Positions 1-10,597 of a stretch of DNA of 64,000 nucleotides are shown here, piece by piece; position 1 is the stretch's first letter, and each line of letters opens with the position of its first letter. The notes below the pieces were generated by a model. That model had not been told where the DNA came from and made no database searches. It saw nothing but the letters and a program-made list of their open reading frames with translations. The translations under genes and the position numbers were made by a program. The DNA lies in NCBI GenBank assembly GCA_949128115.1, contig OX421961.1:106996363-107060362 (forward strand), written 5' to 3'. Source of the stretch: Anaspis maculata (taxonomy: Eukaryota > Arthropoda > Insecta > Coleoptera > Scraptiidae).

Positions 1-1337
1 TTTGACGCACGGAGTGTCACTGCCAATGGCAACTGTCAATCAATAATCGAAATGTAAACAAACATCACCTCCTAACAATTCAACATTTAATATTGTTCAA
101 AATGAAAAATGGCAAAAAGATGCAGAAAAGATTCAGAGGTGATGCGAAACACAACGAGCTGCAAGGCGATCACCGAAACAAGAGCATTATTAGGTTAGGT
201 CTGTCGAAACGTCAAATCGACGTCAAGCGCTGTCAGCTGCTATTTGCGTGACATTACACACGCACACCGTATTACAGTGTTGTCAACTTGTTGTCATATG
301 ATATGAGATATGGCAACGTCCTACTTCCACAGGTATGCGCAGAAGCCTTTCGGGAAACGTGGATTGAAAAATGTTGAAGTTGAATATTTAGTGTTCGAAT
401 GAAAAAAAAAAGTAATTTAAGAACGGATGCTTCGATTTTCTTCTCTTTAACACCAAAATAAAGAGAGTTGGAAGGCTTTCAAAATGTTTTATTCGATTCC
501 TGTTATTCCCATTTGAAAGTTTTCAAAGGTGGTACCCTGCGTTAGGGAATCTTGAAAGCGGTTAGTTCGATTTGATTTCTTTTTGCACTAAAAGGAAGCG
601 ATTTGAAAGGCCTTCAAAATGATGTACCTATTACTCGGCCCCTATTCACATTCGAAATTTTCAAGAGGGAAGTCATCCTAGGGGATGGGAGCGATGAAGA
701 AAATTGAATAGTCATGCTAATCATGTCCCCCCCCTGAATTAAAAATCGACCTCTCTCGGGATTTCTTTGGGAAAAAATGTTCAGAGGACAAATCGGAGGT
801 GAAGCGTTTTGAAATGAAAGCCCTGTAGGTTCGACTTTTAGGGTTTTATAAATTAATATTATTAGGAGTTTTCCTCGGAGTTTTCTACATAGTAGCTTCT
901 ATACTGTCGGCAGTGAGTACTTTTTATATAGCAGCTTTGGATTGACTTGAGTCGAGCGGATCGAAACTCGCACCCCTTTTGTATTCTATAGTCGATGGAA
1001 ACTGGATCGAATTAAAGTGACAGATCACCAAAAATCGAGGGTGCTGTCTAGTAATTATTGTACCAAAAACATTCAATTTCGATTGTTTTGTTGTCTCTTG
1101 TGCATGCTAAGGGTGAATTTAGTCAGCTTATTTCGCCGTGTGGTTTTAATATTAGCCAGAAGCGCAGCATTGCTCATTGACTCTTGTGGCACAACGCATG
1201 GCATGAAATCCAATGGGCGGTGCTGTGCTATAAGAATGTCCAGAAAATTGGAAGCCGAACGACAGCATAATGAAAAATTTTCTCAGCATATATACCTTTC
1301 CCCTATCCTCAGAGACTTTCATTAGCACATCTACCAT
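1..1337. other. Non-coding flank with one small ORF
   Basis: Apart from the short ORF at 102-251 I see no gene here. A CCAAT motif occurs near 24. Repeated GAAAGTTTTC/AAAGGCCTTC-like words at 470-660 suggest an old, degraded repeat. The short ORFs on both strands near 1017-1337 overlap each other in opposite directions and look random. Confidence 0.5.
102..251 (+). CDS. Small ORF, possible first exon of an unknown gene
   Basis: ATG at 102 opens a 49-codon frame ending in TGA at 249-251. The first thirty residues are strongly basic and hydrophilic (KNGKKMQKRFRGD at the start). A possible splice donor GTTAGGT follows the AG near 193, so the real coding part could end there. The upstream 100 bases hold a CCAAT motif and an A-rich leader, as expected of an insect promoter and 5'UTR. 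No family is recognised, and no downstream exon could be joined with confidence. It may be chance; RNA evidence would decide. Confidence 0.22.
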   Translation: MKNGKKMQKRFRGDAKHNELQGDHRNKSIIRLGLSKRQIDVKRCQLLFA

Positions 1338-1339
1338 TA

Positions 1340-2642
1340 CACACTAAAACTTTTTCAACTGGATTTCATTTAAAAACTAACTAGAGTGGAACTCCTAGAT
1401 TTTCCAGTTGAAAATCTAGTTAAAAATTTCAAACTAGATATCTAGTGGAGTGTTTTAAAAAAGCATCTAGTTATTCGAACTGAAAATACGTGGAATTTCA
1501 CTAGAAAATCGAGTTTATCCATAAAGCTCCAGCTGAACTTTTCTAGTTCTAAATGAAATCTATTGGAGATTCAGGAAATCTAGTTACCCCGTTACTAAAT
1601 TTTCTAGTTAAACCCCAAGGAAAAAGAATTGGAAATAAAACCGAATACATAAATTTCATGGTATTATATTCCTAAATAATTGTATAGGTAATACAGAGTA
1701 ATAATAAATAACATATTCCTGTCGATGTTCGGCTTTCCATTTGGCAGCAACTGACAACAAGCTTGCGAATGTTCTGAAAATAGCTATGTATCAACTTTTC
1801 CAAACTATTCAATAAATAAAGTAATATGCAGAATTCAAAATCAACAGCTCTGGAAATGTCTAGGTGTTCAAAATCTACCTCAATCTATATCAAAATTATT
1901 CAAGTGTCAATAATATGATTAGAATGTGTGTCACATACCATTTTCTCGTCAAAATCCGAAAGTCGCGGGTAACGTGAATCTGCAATTTGGAACCCTCCTC
2001 CTTTGTTGGTCTTGCCTGGGTATGCAATCCTTAGAGTATCCAGCGCTGAACCAAAGCGCCTAAAAATTAACTTATAAAAAGGTCAATCGAAGTTTTGTCA
2101 CTTGATACTTACATGCAGAGGAATATCTGATCAGCTGTATTGCCCGTTGTCCGTTTGTTTGTTTAAAACATGGATATCACTCAAGTAACACGTACAGTAA
2201 TAATTATTGGGAGTAGGAACACTGGTTCAATTAGATATTTTTACCAAGCATTGATATTGCAACAAAGTTAGTCGAAATACCAAAAACATGGACAAAATGG
2301 AGTGTGAACTGTGTCACGTAAACAATGAAATCGACTAATCTTCTATATGTCTCACTTTGTGCGCAGATGCAGCATCAACTGGAATCCCTTAAAAACTACT
2401 GTAATCTAGTCAAATCGATTAAAATCTAGTTTGTTAGCAAAAGTAAATGACCTGATCGTTTGAATTCAACTGGATATCTAGCCACTTTATCTCTTTACTA
2501 GAACAAAATATTCAAATCTAGTTCAGCTACCGGTTGCATCTTGGACTCTAATCGAAATGCAGTCATAATAACTAGAAAACTAGGTGGAATCGCGGAAACT
2601 AGGCATATCTAGCTGAAATCAACTAGAAAAATTTCCAGTGTG
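1340..2642. mobile_element. TIR element, 1.3 kb, TA-flanked, with CTAG-rich subterminal arms
   Basis: The two ends are inverted copies beginning CACACT and flanked by TA (1338-1339 and 2643-2644). Roughly 280 bp at each end is packed with AAATCTAG / CTAGATTT-type words, more than ten copies on the left arm. Such subterminal motif arrays often bind transposase. The arms match only imperfectly, so the copy is not young. The middle (about 1680-2340) is unlike the arms and holds a spliced-looking segment on the minus strand. The superfamily is not assigned; a TA duplication would fit Tc1/mariner-like or other TA-targeting elements. Confidence 0.6.
1939..2150 (-). pseudogene. Spliced-looking coding fragment inside the TIR element, unknown family
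   Basis: On the minus strand an open segment of 121 nt (2059 down to 1939) is bounded by a TTTTTAG acceptor and a GTATGT donor. Upstream lies a second segment ending at 2113 with a GTAAGT donor, leaving a 53-nt intron (2112 to 2060), a typical short insect intron size. The frame continues across the junction and reads about fifty residues, with a GKTNKGGGFQIADSRYP stretch in the second segment. A further possible acceptor near 1777 could continue the frame for about 33 codons. I do not recognise the protein. It could be a transposase remnant, a captured host fragment, or chance. Confidence 0.25.
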
Positions 2643-2644
2643 TA

Positions 2645-3148
2645 GCCTGCGCTTTAGTGCCAAATTAATTTCGGCCGTTTTGCTTAAAAATTTTTTTTGC
2701 GAAGGAGGACAGGAGGAAAATAATTCAAGCTCCTTGCTCATACACTCACTACTCTAATGACAGCGAACTTAGTTACACCTTTCCGGATGTTTACCTTATC
2801 GACTTGGTTTAATAGTTGATACAGAACAGAGTATCTTACGTATACTTATCAATTATTACGATGTCAAGACCGTTTCATCAATTATAATAAATATAGTATC
2901 AGTCAATTACTACTTGGAAAAAAATCTTTAATTGCAAGAAAAAAGTAGCTGTTGATAAAGTATCAGCGCAACGTTGAATAACAATTATGCTTACAAGCTT
3001 CACATTTTTGACACTATATCAACGTAATATGCTCGAAAACAATTCGTAGAATAAAATACCAGATAAGTAACTAAGGATAATTATTTGCTATCATGTTTTC
3101 ATTATTTAATTGAGGTTTGCATTAATAACTTTATTTAGTATTTATTTA
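2645..3148. other. AT-rich non-coding stretch
   Basis: No gene, tRNA or clear repeat is seen. The sequence is AT-rich with several short AATAAA-like words. Confidence 0.5.
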
Positions 3149-3150
3149 TA

Positions 3151-4164
3151 CAGAGTGTCCCACGAAGTAACCGACACAGTTCAAGGATAGATTTACTTTC
3201 TCGAGGCAAATCAGAATCTGCCTTCAAAATTTTCCTGACGTCCCCCGTTTCCGATATACAGGGTACAGGGTGATTTATGTGTTCAACCGAAAAGTTTGAT
3301 TGGCCATATCTCAGGAATAGATCAATAGAATCGATTGAAGTTTCGCAGGTATATTCTAAAACCACGGGCCTATTCATTCATGAAATGAACAGAGGACCGT
3401 ACCCAAAATTTTGTTTTTCAAGTTTCTGTTAAAACAGTCATCCTGTATAGATTTTTTTCCAAAATCTGATGTCATATTCGGAAGCTACATAAAAAAGCTA
3501 CAATATGCGATTCCTAAATTGTTTGGCTTTAATTTAGCTGATTTGAGAAAAAGTTATCAACAAAAATTTTTCAAGATTATTTTAAAACATTTTAATTCAA
3601 ATCAGTGAAACGGTATTCGAAATGGTCGAACAAAGTCATTATTTCAATTGTGGTGCTCTAACTAACCAAGGATAATTTCAGGAGAATTTTTTGGAAACAT
3701 GAATTTGGTACCCCAGATTCCTACCCAAATTCATGTTTCCAGAAAATCTTCTGAAATGATCCCTAGCTTGGTAGAACATCAAAATTGAAATTGTGAATTT
3801 GTCTGACCATCTGGAATAGCGTTCTTGTAGCATTTTTTATGTAATTTCTGAATATGATATACAGGATGACTTTTTCAACTGAAACTCGAGAAACAAAATT
3901 TTGGGTACGGTCCTGTATTTATTTTATAAATGAATAGGGCGCTAGAAAGGACTTCGCTTTTAGAATATATCTGCAAAACTTCAAACGATTTTATAGATCT
4001 ATTTCTGAGATATGGCAATCAAACTTTTCGGTTGAACACATAAATCACCCTGTATATCGGAAACGGAAGACGTCAGAAAAATTTCGAATGCAGATTCTGA
4101 TTTGCCTTGAGAAAGTATATCTACCTACCCTCAAGCCATGTCGGTTACTTCGTGGGACACACTG
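3151..4164. mobile_element. Foldback element, 1.0 kb, TA-flanked, ends CAGWGTGTCCCACGAAG
   Basis: The left half from CAGAGTGTCCCACGAAGT is repeated in reverse complement up to 4164, with TA at 3149-3150 and 4165-4166. The arms can be followed nearly to the centre. There, around 3694-3742, the word GAAACATGAATTTGG meets its own inverse a few bases later. Arms are about 500 bp each with scattered substitutions and small gaps. Two ORFs (3135-3377 minus and 3411-3608 plus) lie inside the arms and are not genes. The element has no coding capacity and must have moved in trans. Confidence 0.85.
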
Positions 4165-4166
4165 TA

Positions 4167-6057
4167 TATGTACTCGTATACCGTATGTTCTTACTTCGTA
4201 GAATCTACGGAATTTCAAGATGCGTAGGTATTGTTTATGTCAGTTTCTGAACTGGCCCGACCTTTAGCACAGATCTGAAACGACGCATTTTATTAAGTCG
4301 ACCTAAAAATTGAATGTTGATTTGATAACATAATTATTTTAAAGCGCTGCCATCTAATGTGAGATTTTCGATGAAAGTCCGAGCACACAAAGGCAAATTG
4401 GCATAAAGCTGCTCACAAACACTGCACAGCTTCCACAGTGATTTTTCCAGGTATTCAGGTGATAAAGTTGGGTGGATTTTTGCCCAACACCTGAACATAG
4501 ATGATAATACGCGCGGAATTTAGGTACGGAGGTGTGCACCGGGCGGCACGTGTGGAATTTCATTTATTCCGCACTTCCTGCTCAACTTTCTCAACATTTG
4601 TGCTGAAGCTCCTGCCGAAAGCTTGAAAGCCAAAATTTTGAAACTTTCGGCACTTTCAATCGTGGGCCGCGCCACACTGTACTTTCGACCGCATCACCAT
4701 AAATTCAGCGCCTTGCTCTTCTGTATGCACTTAACTTCCTTCTTTATGGGCGTTTGTTAGTTGGCGACGCGTACTCAATTTTAATTAGACCTTAGTGCTT
4801 AAATAACAGCTTCGAGACTTCCGACCACTGGTTAATGGGGGGTTTTTATGCTCGCTCCCGTCCTTCTATACGAGCCGTGCTCGGCATCATCGTCATCGGT
4901 TCGTTCTAATTAATTTTAGTATAGCATAAGCATAGTGAAATGGGAGCAGCTGCACGTTTTGTTTTTCTTTCTCCCACGAACTGCATTACTCCAGACGTTT
5001 TATACTGAGTGGTCAATAAAAATCTGTAAGTAATGCAAGTACATGCAGTTCTTTTTTTTTTTGTAAATTCAAGAGCTATACTCCAGGGCCACTTATTTAT
5101 TTTTTTCAAATGTCTTGCCCTGATTTGAAAAGAAGCGTACTAGCAACGGCACTGCTGATGGTTGTTTATTCACGATAAGAGCTTACTTTATTCAGTGCTC
5201 TATGCATTCTTGAACAACGTGGTGAAAACTGTGATTTACGGTCATGAACTTCAGCCACAGAATGCTTTATCTTGAGAGTCTACACATACACCAAGCAAAC
5301 GTACTCAGCAGACAAGTTATGACTACTACTGTCACGATTTGAGAATCTCGCATCACCACCAAAAATCGTGAGTAGCTACCCAAACTTCAAGCTCAAACTA
5401 AGTGAAGCTTCCGCGTCGTCCTCTAATCTGCAGCTTGGAGATCTGGTTACCATTCTAAAAGACAAACTAACCACCACGACTGGCTGCTCGGGTAGTTGAC
5501 AAAGGTATGTATACCAAGAGGCCAAAAGCTCCCCAAAAGCTCGACCTTCTTCCGACTAACGAAGAGAACTAAATCTCGCTGTTTTTACAACATTTTTATA
5601 CCCGATTACCTGCCTGTCACAAAAATTCTGAACAAATAAAATGTTTGTGGAAACCTTCTTCTCTCGTTTATTTCTTGTTCGCAACAATTTATCTTGGTCT
5701 CTCTTCAACATTCTTCATTTGAAGTCCTGTAATCGGTGATCCCTCTTTTTACAGGCACTTCTGTCTTACTGCTATTTTCGTCTCGATTTTCTGCGTACGT
5801 CACTACATTCTGCATCTTCCTTTCTACCCCTTATCACAGATGAAAGTATGGTGATGAAAACAAAAGTGAAAATTTCATTTTTTTTTTCTGGAATACCTAT
5901 GCTCCATTCGCACTGATACCGTCAAATATGTTTTCTTTTTGTATCTCCAACCTTCGTTCCACTTCTATTCCTCTTCCTACTCGTTCCTGTTTGTTATTTG
6001 AAATCAAGTCCATCTTTTTAGTCTTTCTTTCTACTACATTGGAGTCTGGAGTCTGCG
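4167..6057. other. Non-coding stretch, nothing assignable
   Basis: No ORF of interest, tRNA or complete element. Around 5880 there is a poly-T run, and T/C-rich sequence predominates to 6050. The 69- and 67-codon ORFs on the minus strand show no recognisable domain. Confidence 0.45.
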
Positions 6058-6065
6058 CGTTTAAC

Positions 6066-7469
6066 CAGCGCCGGATCTAGGGGGAGGGGGCAAACCGGGG
6101 CATATGCACTGGGCGGCAGAATAAAGGGGCGGCAAAATAAGGTTTAATTTCATTTCAATAAAAAAAACGTGAGTGCGTGACCATAGTCACCCTCGGAAGA
6201 AGTGAAACTTCTATAGATATGAATCAATCAGCAAACAACGTTCGAAGAGGTGTTCTTTTCGTACTCCCGCTCCGCTCCCTCACGGTTTGTATCATCTTGT
6301 TTTTCTTATTATCAATCTTATTATTATTATTATTATTAGTCACTCAAAGGGCAGAGTACTTTCGACATGATTTTTTCACGATTAGACTTCTTTTATCTCT
6401 TTTCTCGCTGCGCTCGGCAGTGGAGAGCCCCACTAAATGCGGGAATGAAAAGAATCCTTCGAAATTCGACTTAATTATTATATTACCGCCCCTATGACTT
6501 GCCGCACTCGCTTGCGCGCCGGAACGCACTGCACGCCTGCTAGATTCTTTGCCTGCTAGGCCCGGCCCTGAATATACCTCCCTATCCCTATAATAAATCA
6601 CATCCGCTCGAATCTATTCAAGCCAAGTCGAGAGCCATTCTTGTCGGGCCAACAGTACGACAACACGAAGAGCAGTCCAGTGTCGGCGATTAGTAAAAAA
6701 TAGAACCGAACGCGGCGAACGCTGCAACAGCTTATTCTTTCATTTCCTGGGACGACGCTGGTCACCCCAAGGTCAGACAAGACAACGTTACAGCACATCG
6801 TTACAGGCATTCGTTACAACCACTGATGCTATGAAGCAATTTCACTCCCATGTGTGGTTCTGCGTTAGTGGTGTGTTGTGATCTAGGCGCGAGAATAGAA
6901 GTTTCACTTCAAAATATATGAAAGTAACATTCTGCTCTTCATCTTTATGTGAAAGTATTCAAATAGGATTCCCGAAAACGACAATGCATCTTGAAACAGT
7001 TTTTCGCAACAGCAGGAGTAGGCGGCAGGCGGTCGACATAACAGTGACGTTTGGCCTATCAACACAACACAATTTGGCGCCTAAAGCAATAGAGCAGAAA
7101 CAAAATTCTGACAGAACTGAAAGTGGAAAACTGAGATGTTCCATTTCTTATTTTAGTAATATGTATATCTTTTTTTGTTCCGAGTATGTTTCTTACTGTT
7201 GAAAATGGAGAAAAGCAAGGTAGGTACTTGAAAGAGGGGCAACAAAAAATGCTCTGCAGTACTTCAGAAACTTGCATGTTTTTATATTGTGGAATTTTTG
7301 AGGAAAGGGGGGTATTTTACATAAACGGCCCCCTTGAAATCAAAAAATCTCCACCTGCGGCGCTTTAAGGGGCCCCGTTTCCTAAAGCCCCCTTTGCTTC
7401 TCGCGTATCGGTGGGGGGCGGCAAAATTAGATTTTACACCCCCTAAAAAAAAACCTAGATCCGGCACTG
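6066..7469. mobile_element. hAT-superfamily element, 1.4 kb, non-autonomous
   Basis: The ends are inverted copies CAGCGCCGGATCTAGG (left) and CCTAGATCCGGCACTG (right). They are flanked by an exact 8-bp duplication CGTTTAAC at 6058-6065 and 7470-7477. The CAGNGCCGGATCTAGG terminus and 8-bp duplication are diagnostic of hAT elements. Subterminal G/C-rich words (GGGGCGGCAAAAT and its inverse) occur near both ends. ORFs inside (6177-6497 plus, 6344-6601 minus, 6918-7202 plus) show no recognisable transposase or BED-finger signature, so this looks like an internally replaced, non-autonomous copy. A second hAT-like end, TAGGCCCGGCCCTG near 6560-6572, hints at an older insertion inside. Confidence 0.88.
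6317..6338 (+). repeat. (TTA)n microsatellite
   Basis: Seven uninterrupted TTA units inside the hAT element. Confidence 0.85.
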
Positions 7470-7477
7470 CGTTTAAC

Positions 7478-7893
7478 TAATGCGATCTTAAGGTCTTTAA
7501 GCACGCTCTCACGAGAAAGTGCTCATGTTCCCAAAAATATTATGCATGGTATTTCTTCAATTGTTAAGTACAATGGTCTATTTGGCCTATTGGTCGATTA
7601 TTCGGTGATGTCCATGTTCCCTTGTCGATGTCTCTATGGTGGGAACTTCATTGATTTTACAACAAAATCTCTGGAGCTTCTGTGCATATGCATATTGATG
7701 CTTTACTGCTTTACTGATGTTACAAAATTGATCCTCTCTTCCCAGATTGACATTCACATCTTCTGAAATTACTTTTATATCTAAGCTGAAAGGGTGTCGT
7801 ATGTTTGCTCAATAATTTTTTTTTCGTAATTTCAGTTTTGAAAAATATCCAGCAGCGTAGTAAACAGCGATGATAAGATTGAGGTTCAATGAG
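7478..7893. other. Non-coding spacer between two elements
   Basis: No gene signal. A 74-codon plus-strand ORF at 7542-7766 has no recognisable domain. Confidence 0.45.
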
Positions 7894-7895
7894 TA

Positions 7896-8107
7896 TATCC
7901 CATACACTTTCTATTTTCAGTAGAATGACTTTTTCGAGCAAAAATAATGTGACAAGCTGGGGGGCTACAGCTACGGCTGATGGCACCCGCAAACTTTTGG
8001 AGCTAAACTATCAGCGGTCATTGGCCGTATTCTCCCAGCGCTTCAGCTTATCACTTTATTTTTGCTCCAAAAAGTCATTCTACTGAAAATAGAAAGTATA
8101 TGGGATA
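7896..8107. mobile_element. Palindromic MITE, 212 bp, TA-flanked
   Basis: Ends TATCCCATACACTTTCTATT and its inverse form arms of about 40 bp with almost no mismatch, continuing more loosely inward. TA flanks both sides (7894-7895 and 8108-8109). The 65-codon ORF 7889-8086 merely crosses the palindrome. Confidence 0.85.
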
Positions 8108-8109
8108 TA

Positions 8110-10060
8110 ATAAGTAAATGGAACTCACTAGATTATGGATCTCTAGGTAGGGGTGATGGTTCATCCGTTTATATTTTGGGTCCATTTGTACAAACTATGG
8201 AGTGTTAACCGGGGGGGATCTACATCATTTTCACGTGGATTCTTCGAAACTACGCAGCAGAAGTAGAGATACCCTGAAAACCTACTTGAAGTCTCGTGAG
8301 ACTTGAAATATCAGTACAAACTTCACAAGATTGATCGTAAACATGTTCCAATCATTCAAATTTGAATCAAAAGAAGAAAAAGAAAAAAAGGAAAAAACAC
8401 TTACTGAATGATCCCAGGTTTTAGAATCCAGGCCTGAATGAGCCGCTTTTCTACGGCTGCAAGGCAAAGACCCGGTCTGTATTTCGTTGACGTTAAAAAC
8501 GCCAAAATTAATTGAATTTAAAAATGAGTTTTGTTGTCACCTAGTAAATTCATTTAAATTTACTTATTCGTTTCATAATAATTAGGTATGTAAAATGACT
8601 TAGGTTCCTATTCACACAAAATTGTAAACTCCGTTTCGATCTTGAAACGCAGTTCTCGCCCTGGCCGGACCTGACAAGGCTTGGCCTTCTTTGTTTTGAA
8701 ATCTTCGTTATTCATAAAAGACGGATGGTAAATTTGGGCCCAAGTATGATCTTTACATCCTTTGAGTCACAGAATTTTGGGACACCTATACATATTTTTT
8801 GCCACCGTAGAGATACGGTAGCTCTTGTACATAATTGAAACAGTAATATGATCTGGAGAGAGAATGATTGTTCTAACAATCGCAATGACAGCAAAATCAA
8901 CAAAAGTACAATATGGTTTTAAATTCAAGGGCCACCCTAATAAGACCTATTGCCGGGATCTCATAAATATACTTACCAAATTTAATGCTCAAGATCAATT
9001 ATCGGGGCAAACCCCCACAAATACTGAGGTAGGCAACCCAGTATACAATTTCCCAGTTTTTACTGATCTCCGGAAAATCCACAAACAAATTCAATTGTAC
9101 ACAATACAGCTACATGAATAACCTAGTCCTTTGTTTTTAGCACATTCCATCAGTGAAACCGATAACAAAATGGAGGCAGGTTGCCGGTTTCCGGTTTCGG
9201 TGCCTACATACAACCTGCTTTCGTTGTGCTGTCGGTCTCACAGATAATATGTGCAGGTCCGAACTTCTACACTAAGGTTAACGTTGCTGTACTGTTACGG
9301 TTAAGGTCTATGTGGATGAGCCTTTACTTACGCCTAAAAAACCAAGCCAATAGTAGTTTTCATGACAATTTTGTGTTTCAGCGGGCATGCGCAAGATTTG
9401 ACAGGTATAGGTCGGCTAGCACCAGAGGTATAGAGTGGGGAGAATGATTACAGAGCTGTGCGAGTCTGGCAAAGAACGTGAGCATGCGCTCTAGACCTGA
9501 TGAAAACTACTATTTCGCTAGCAATCATCGTGAATGCGAATTCGCAGGGAACTATGGTTTTCATTGGCCAGTTAGGTTAATAGGAACAGTATTCGCTATT
9601 CGCAATTCGCGATTCGCCGCTTTATGAACTAGGCTTTATGGATAAGAACATGATAAGAATAAACGAACCGAGAATAACGAAATTATAGCAACTGCATCCT
9701 GCATTATTGTTAGCTTGATGAAAATTGTGTTGACATTTCACTAAGCATACCTATGCAATACTATGCATGCTCTCTTGACCCGCCAGCGATTCATTTGTGA
9801 CTTTATGAGAATTTATTGTGACGGTGGCCCTTTTGAAGAACGCAAACAGTTTCTGTACCTACATAGAGAGTAAAAAAGCAAAAAGTAGACTTTGTTGGCA
9901 TAACACAATGGCACAAAATACAATAATGCAGACGTTGCAGGGTGGGTCTGTTCGGGCCCGGCTCGTTCCACAGCAGCCAACAGCTCAACATATATACGAT
10001 ATCCACCCTACATTATGTTTATTGTGCGAATTAATCCTTCACGGTCCTTGCACCGCGGGC
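8110..10060. other. Upstream flank of the semaphorin exon, no gene seen
   Basis: Mixed AT-rich sequence. Small ORFs (8864-9121, 9181-9447, 9818-10063) have no recognisable domain. I found no complete mobile element. Confidence 0.4.
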
Positions 10061-10491
10061 TAATTGTGAATGTGTCCGTTGCAGGTTGCCGGCGCTACTG
10101 TCGCAGTGCCCGTTCGGAGAGAGAAAGAGTGGGGGGAGTCAGCTGGCACCGGCGTCGCGACGGAGCTTCGGCAGTCGACGTCAGGCGTCCATCCAGTGAC
10201 AGAGGCGACGCCGCTTTTTTCGCCGACATCCGTACCTATGCATCAACAACAACACCGTCAGGGTCCGGCGTTTGGTTTTGTCTTCTGAAGAGTGCGCGCG
10301 TGGTTTTATTTTCTTTTTTTCGGTCGCGTCAAGTCAATTGTTCCGCATGCTGTGATGAGAAGGACTACGCGTTTTGTGCAATGTTTTCCTCTTCCGAGTG
10401 TTAGGTATTGAGTGTCATGTTGGTACGATGCCGATGATTTTTTGACATGTTTTGGTGGTAGCGTTTGGTTTTCGCGAAAGGAAAAACGACA
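10061..10491 (+). promoter_or_regulatory. Putative promoter and 5'UTR of the semaphorin-1A gene
   Basis: The 430 bases before the ATG are clearly richer in G+C and CpG than their surroundings, especially 10080-10290. They include a GAGAGAGAAAGAG tract near 10118 that resembles GAGA-factor sites of insect developmental promoters. No clear TATA box was found. The ATG context GACAATGA fits an insect start. The transcription start and any 5'UTR intron cannot be fixed from sequence alone. Confidence 0.4.
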
Positions 10492-10597
10492 ATGAAGAAA
10501 GAGAACTCTTTCTTCGCCGCGGTGATGGCCGCATGCTGTGCCATTTCTTGGGCGGCCTGGCAGGAAAACGTGCGGCCCAAGATGTACGTCCAATTAG
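10492..10597 (+). CDS. Semaphorin-1A, first coding exon (signal peptide and mature N-terminus)
   Basis: ATG at 10492 opens 35 codons plus one base, ending at a perfect GTAAGT donor at 10598, so the intron is phase 1. Residues 1-4 are polar and charged (MKKE). Residues 6-22 form a hydrophobic core rich in Ala, Phe and Cys: a secretory signal peptide. The mature start, WQENVRPKMYVQL with the next codon split as Gly, matches the conserved opening of insect transmembrane Semaphorin-1A, just before the sema beta-propeller, a plexin-binding axon-guidance domain. I recognise this from memory of the family and could not run a search. The remaining exons (rest of the sema domain, PSI, transmembrane segment, cytoplasmic tail) are not visible in this window, which implies a first intron over 50 kb. 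A TTG-initiated extension upstream is unlikely to be used. Confidence 0.72.

Noticed and set aside
3411..3608. 65-codon ORF in the 3151-4164 element
   Set aside because: It is in a palindromic arm and has no recognised domain.
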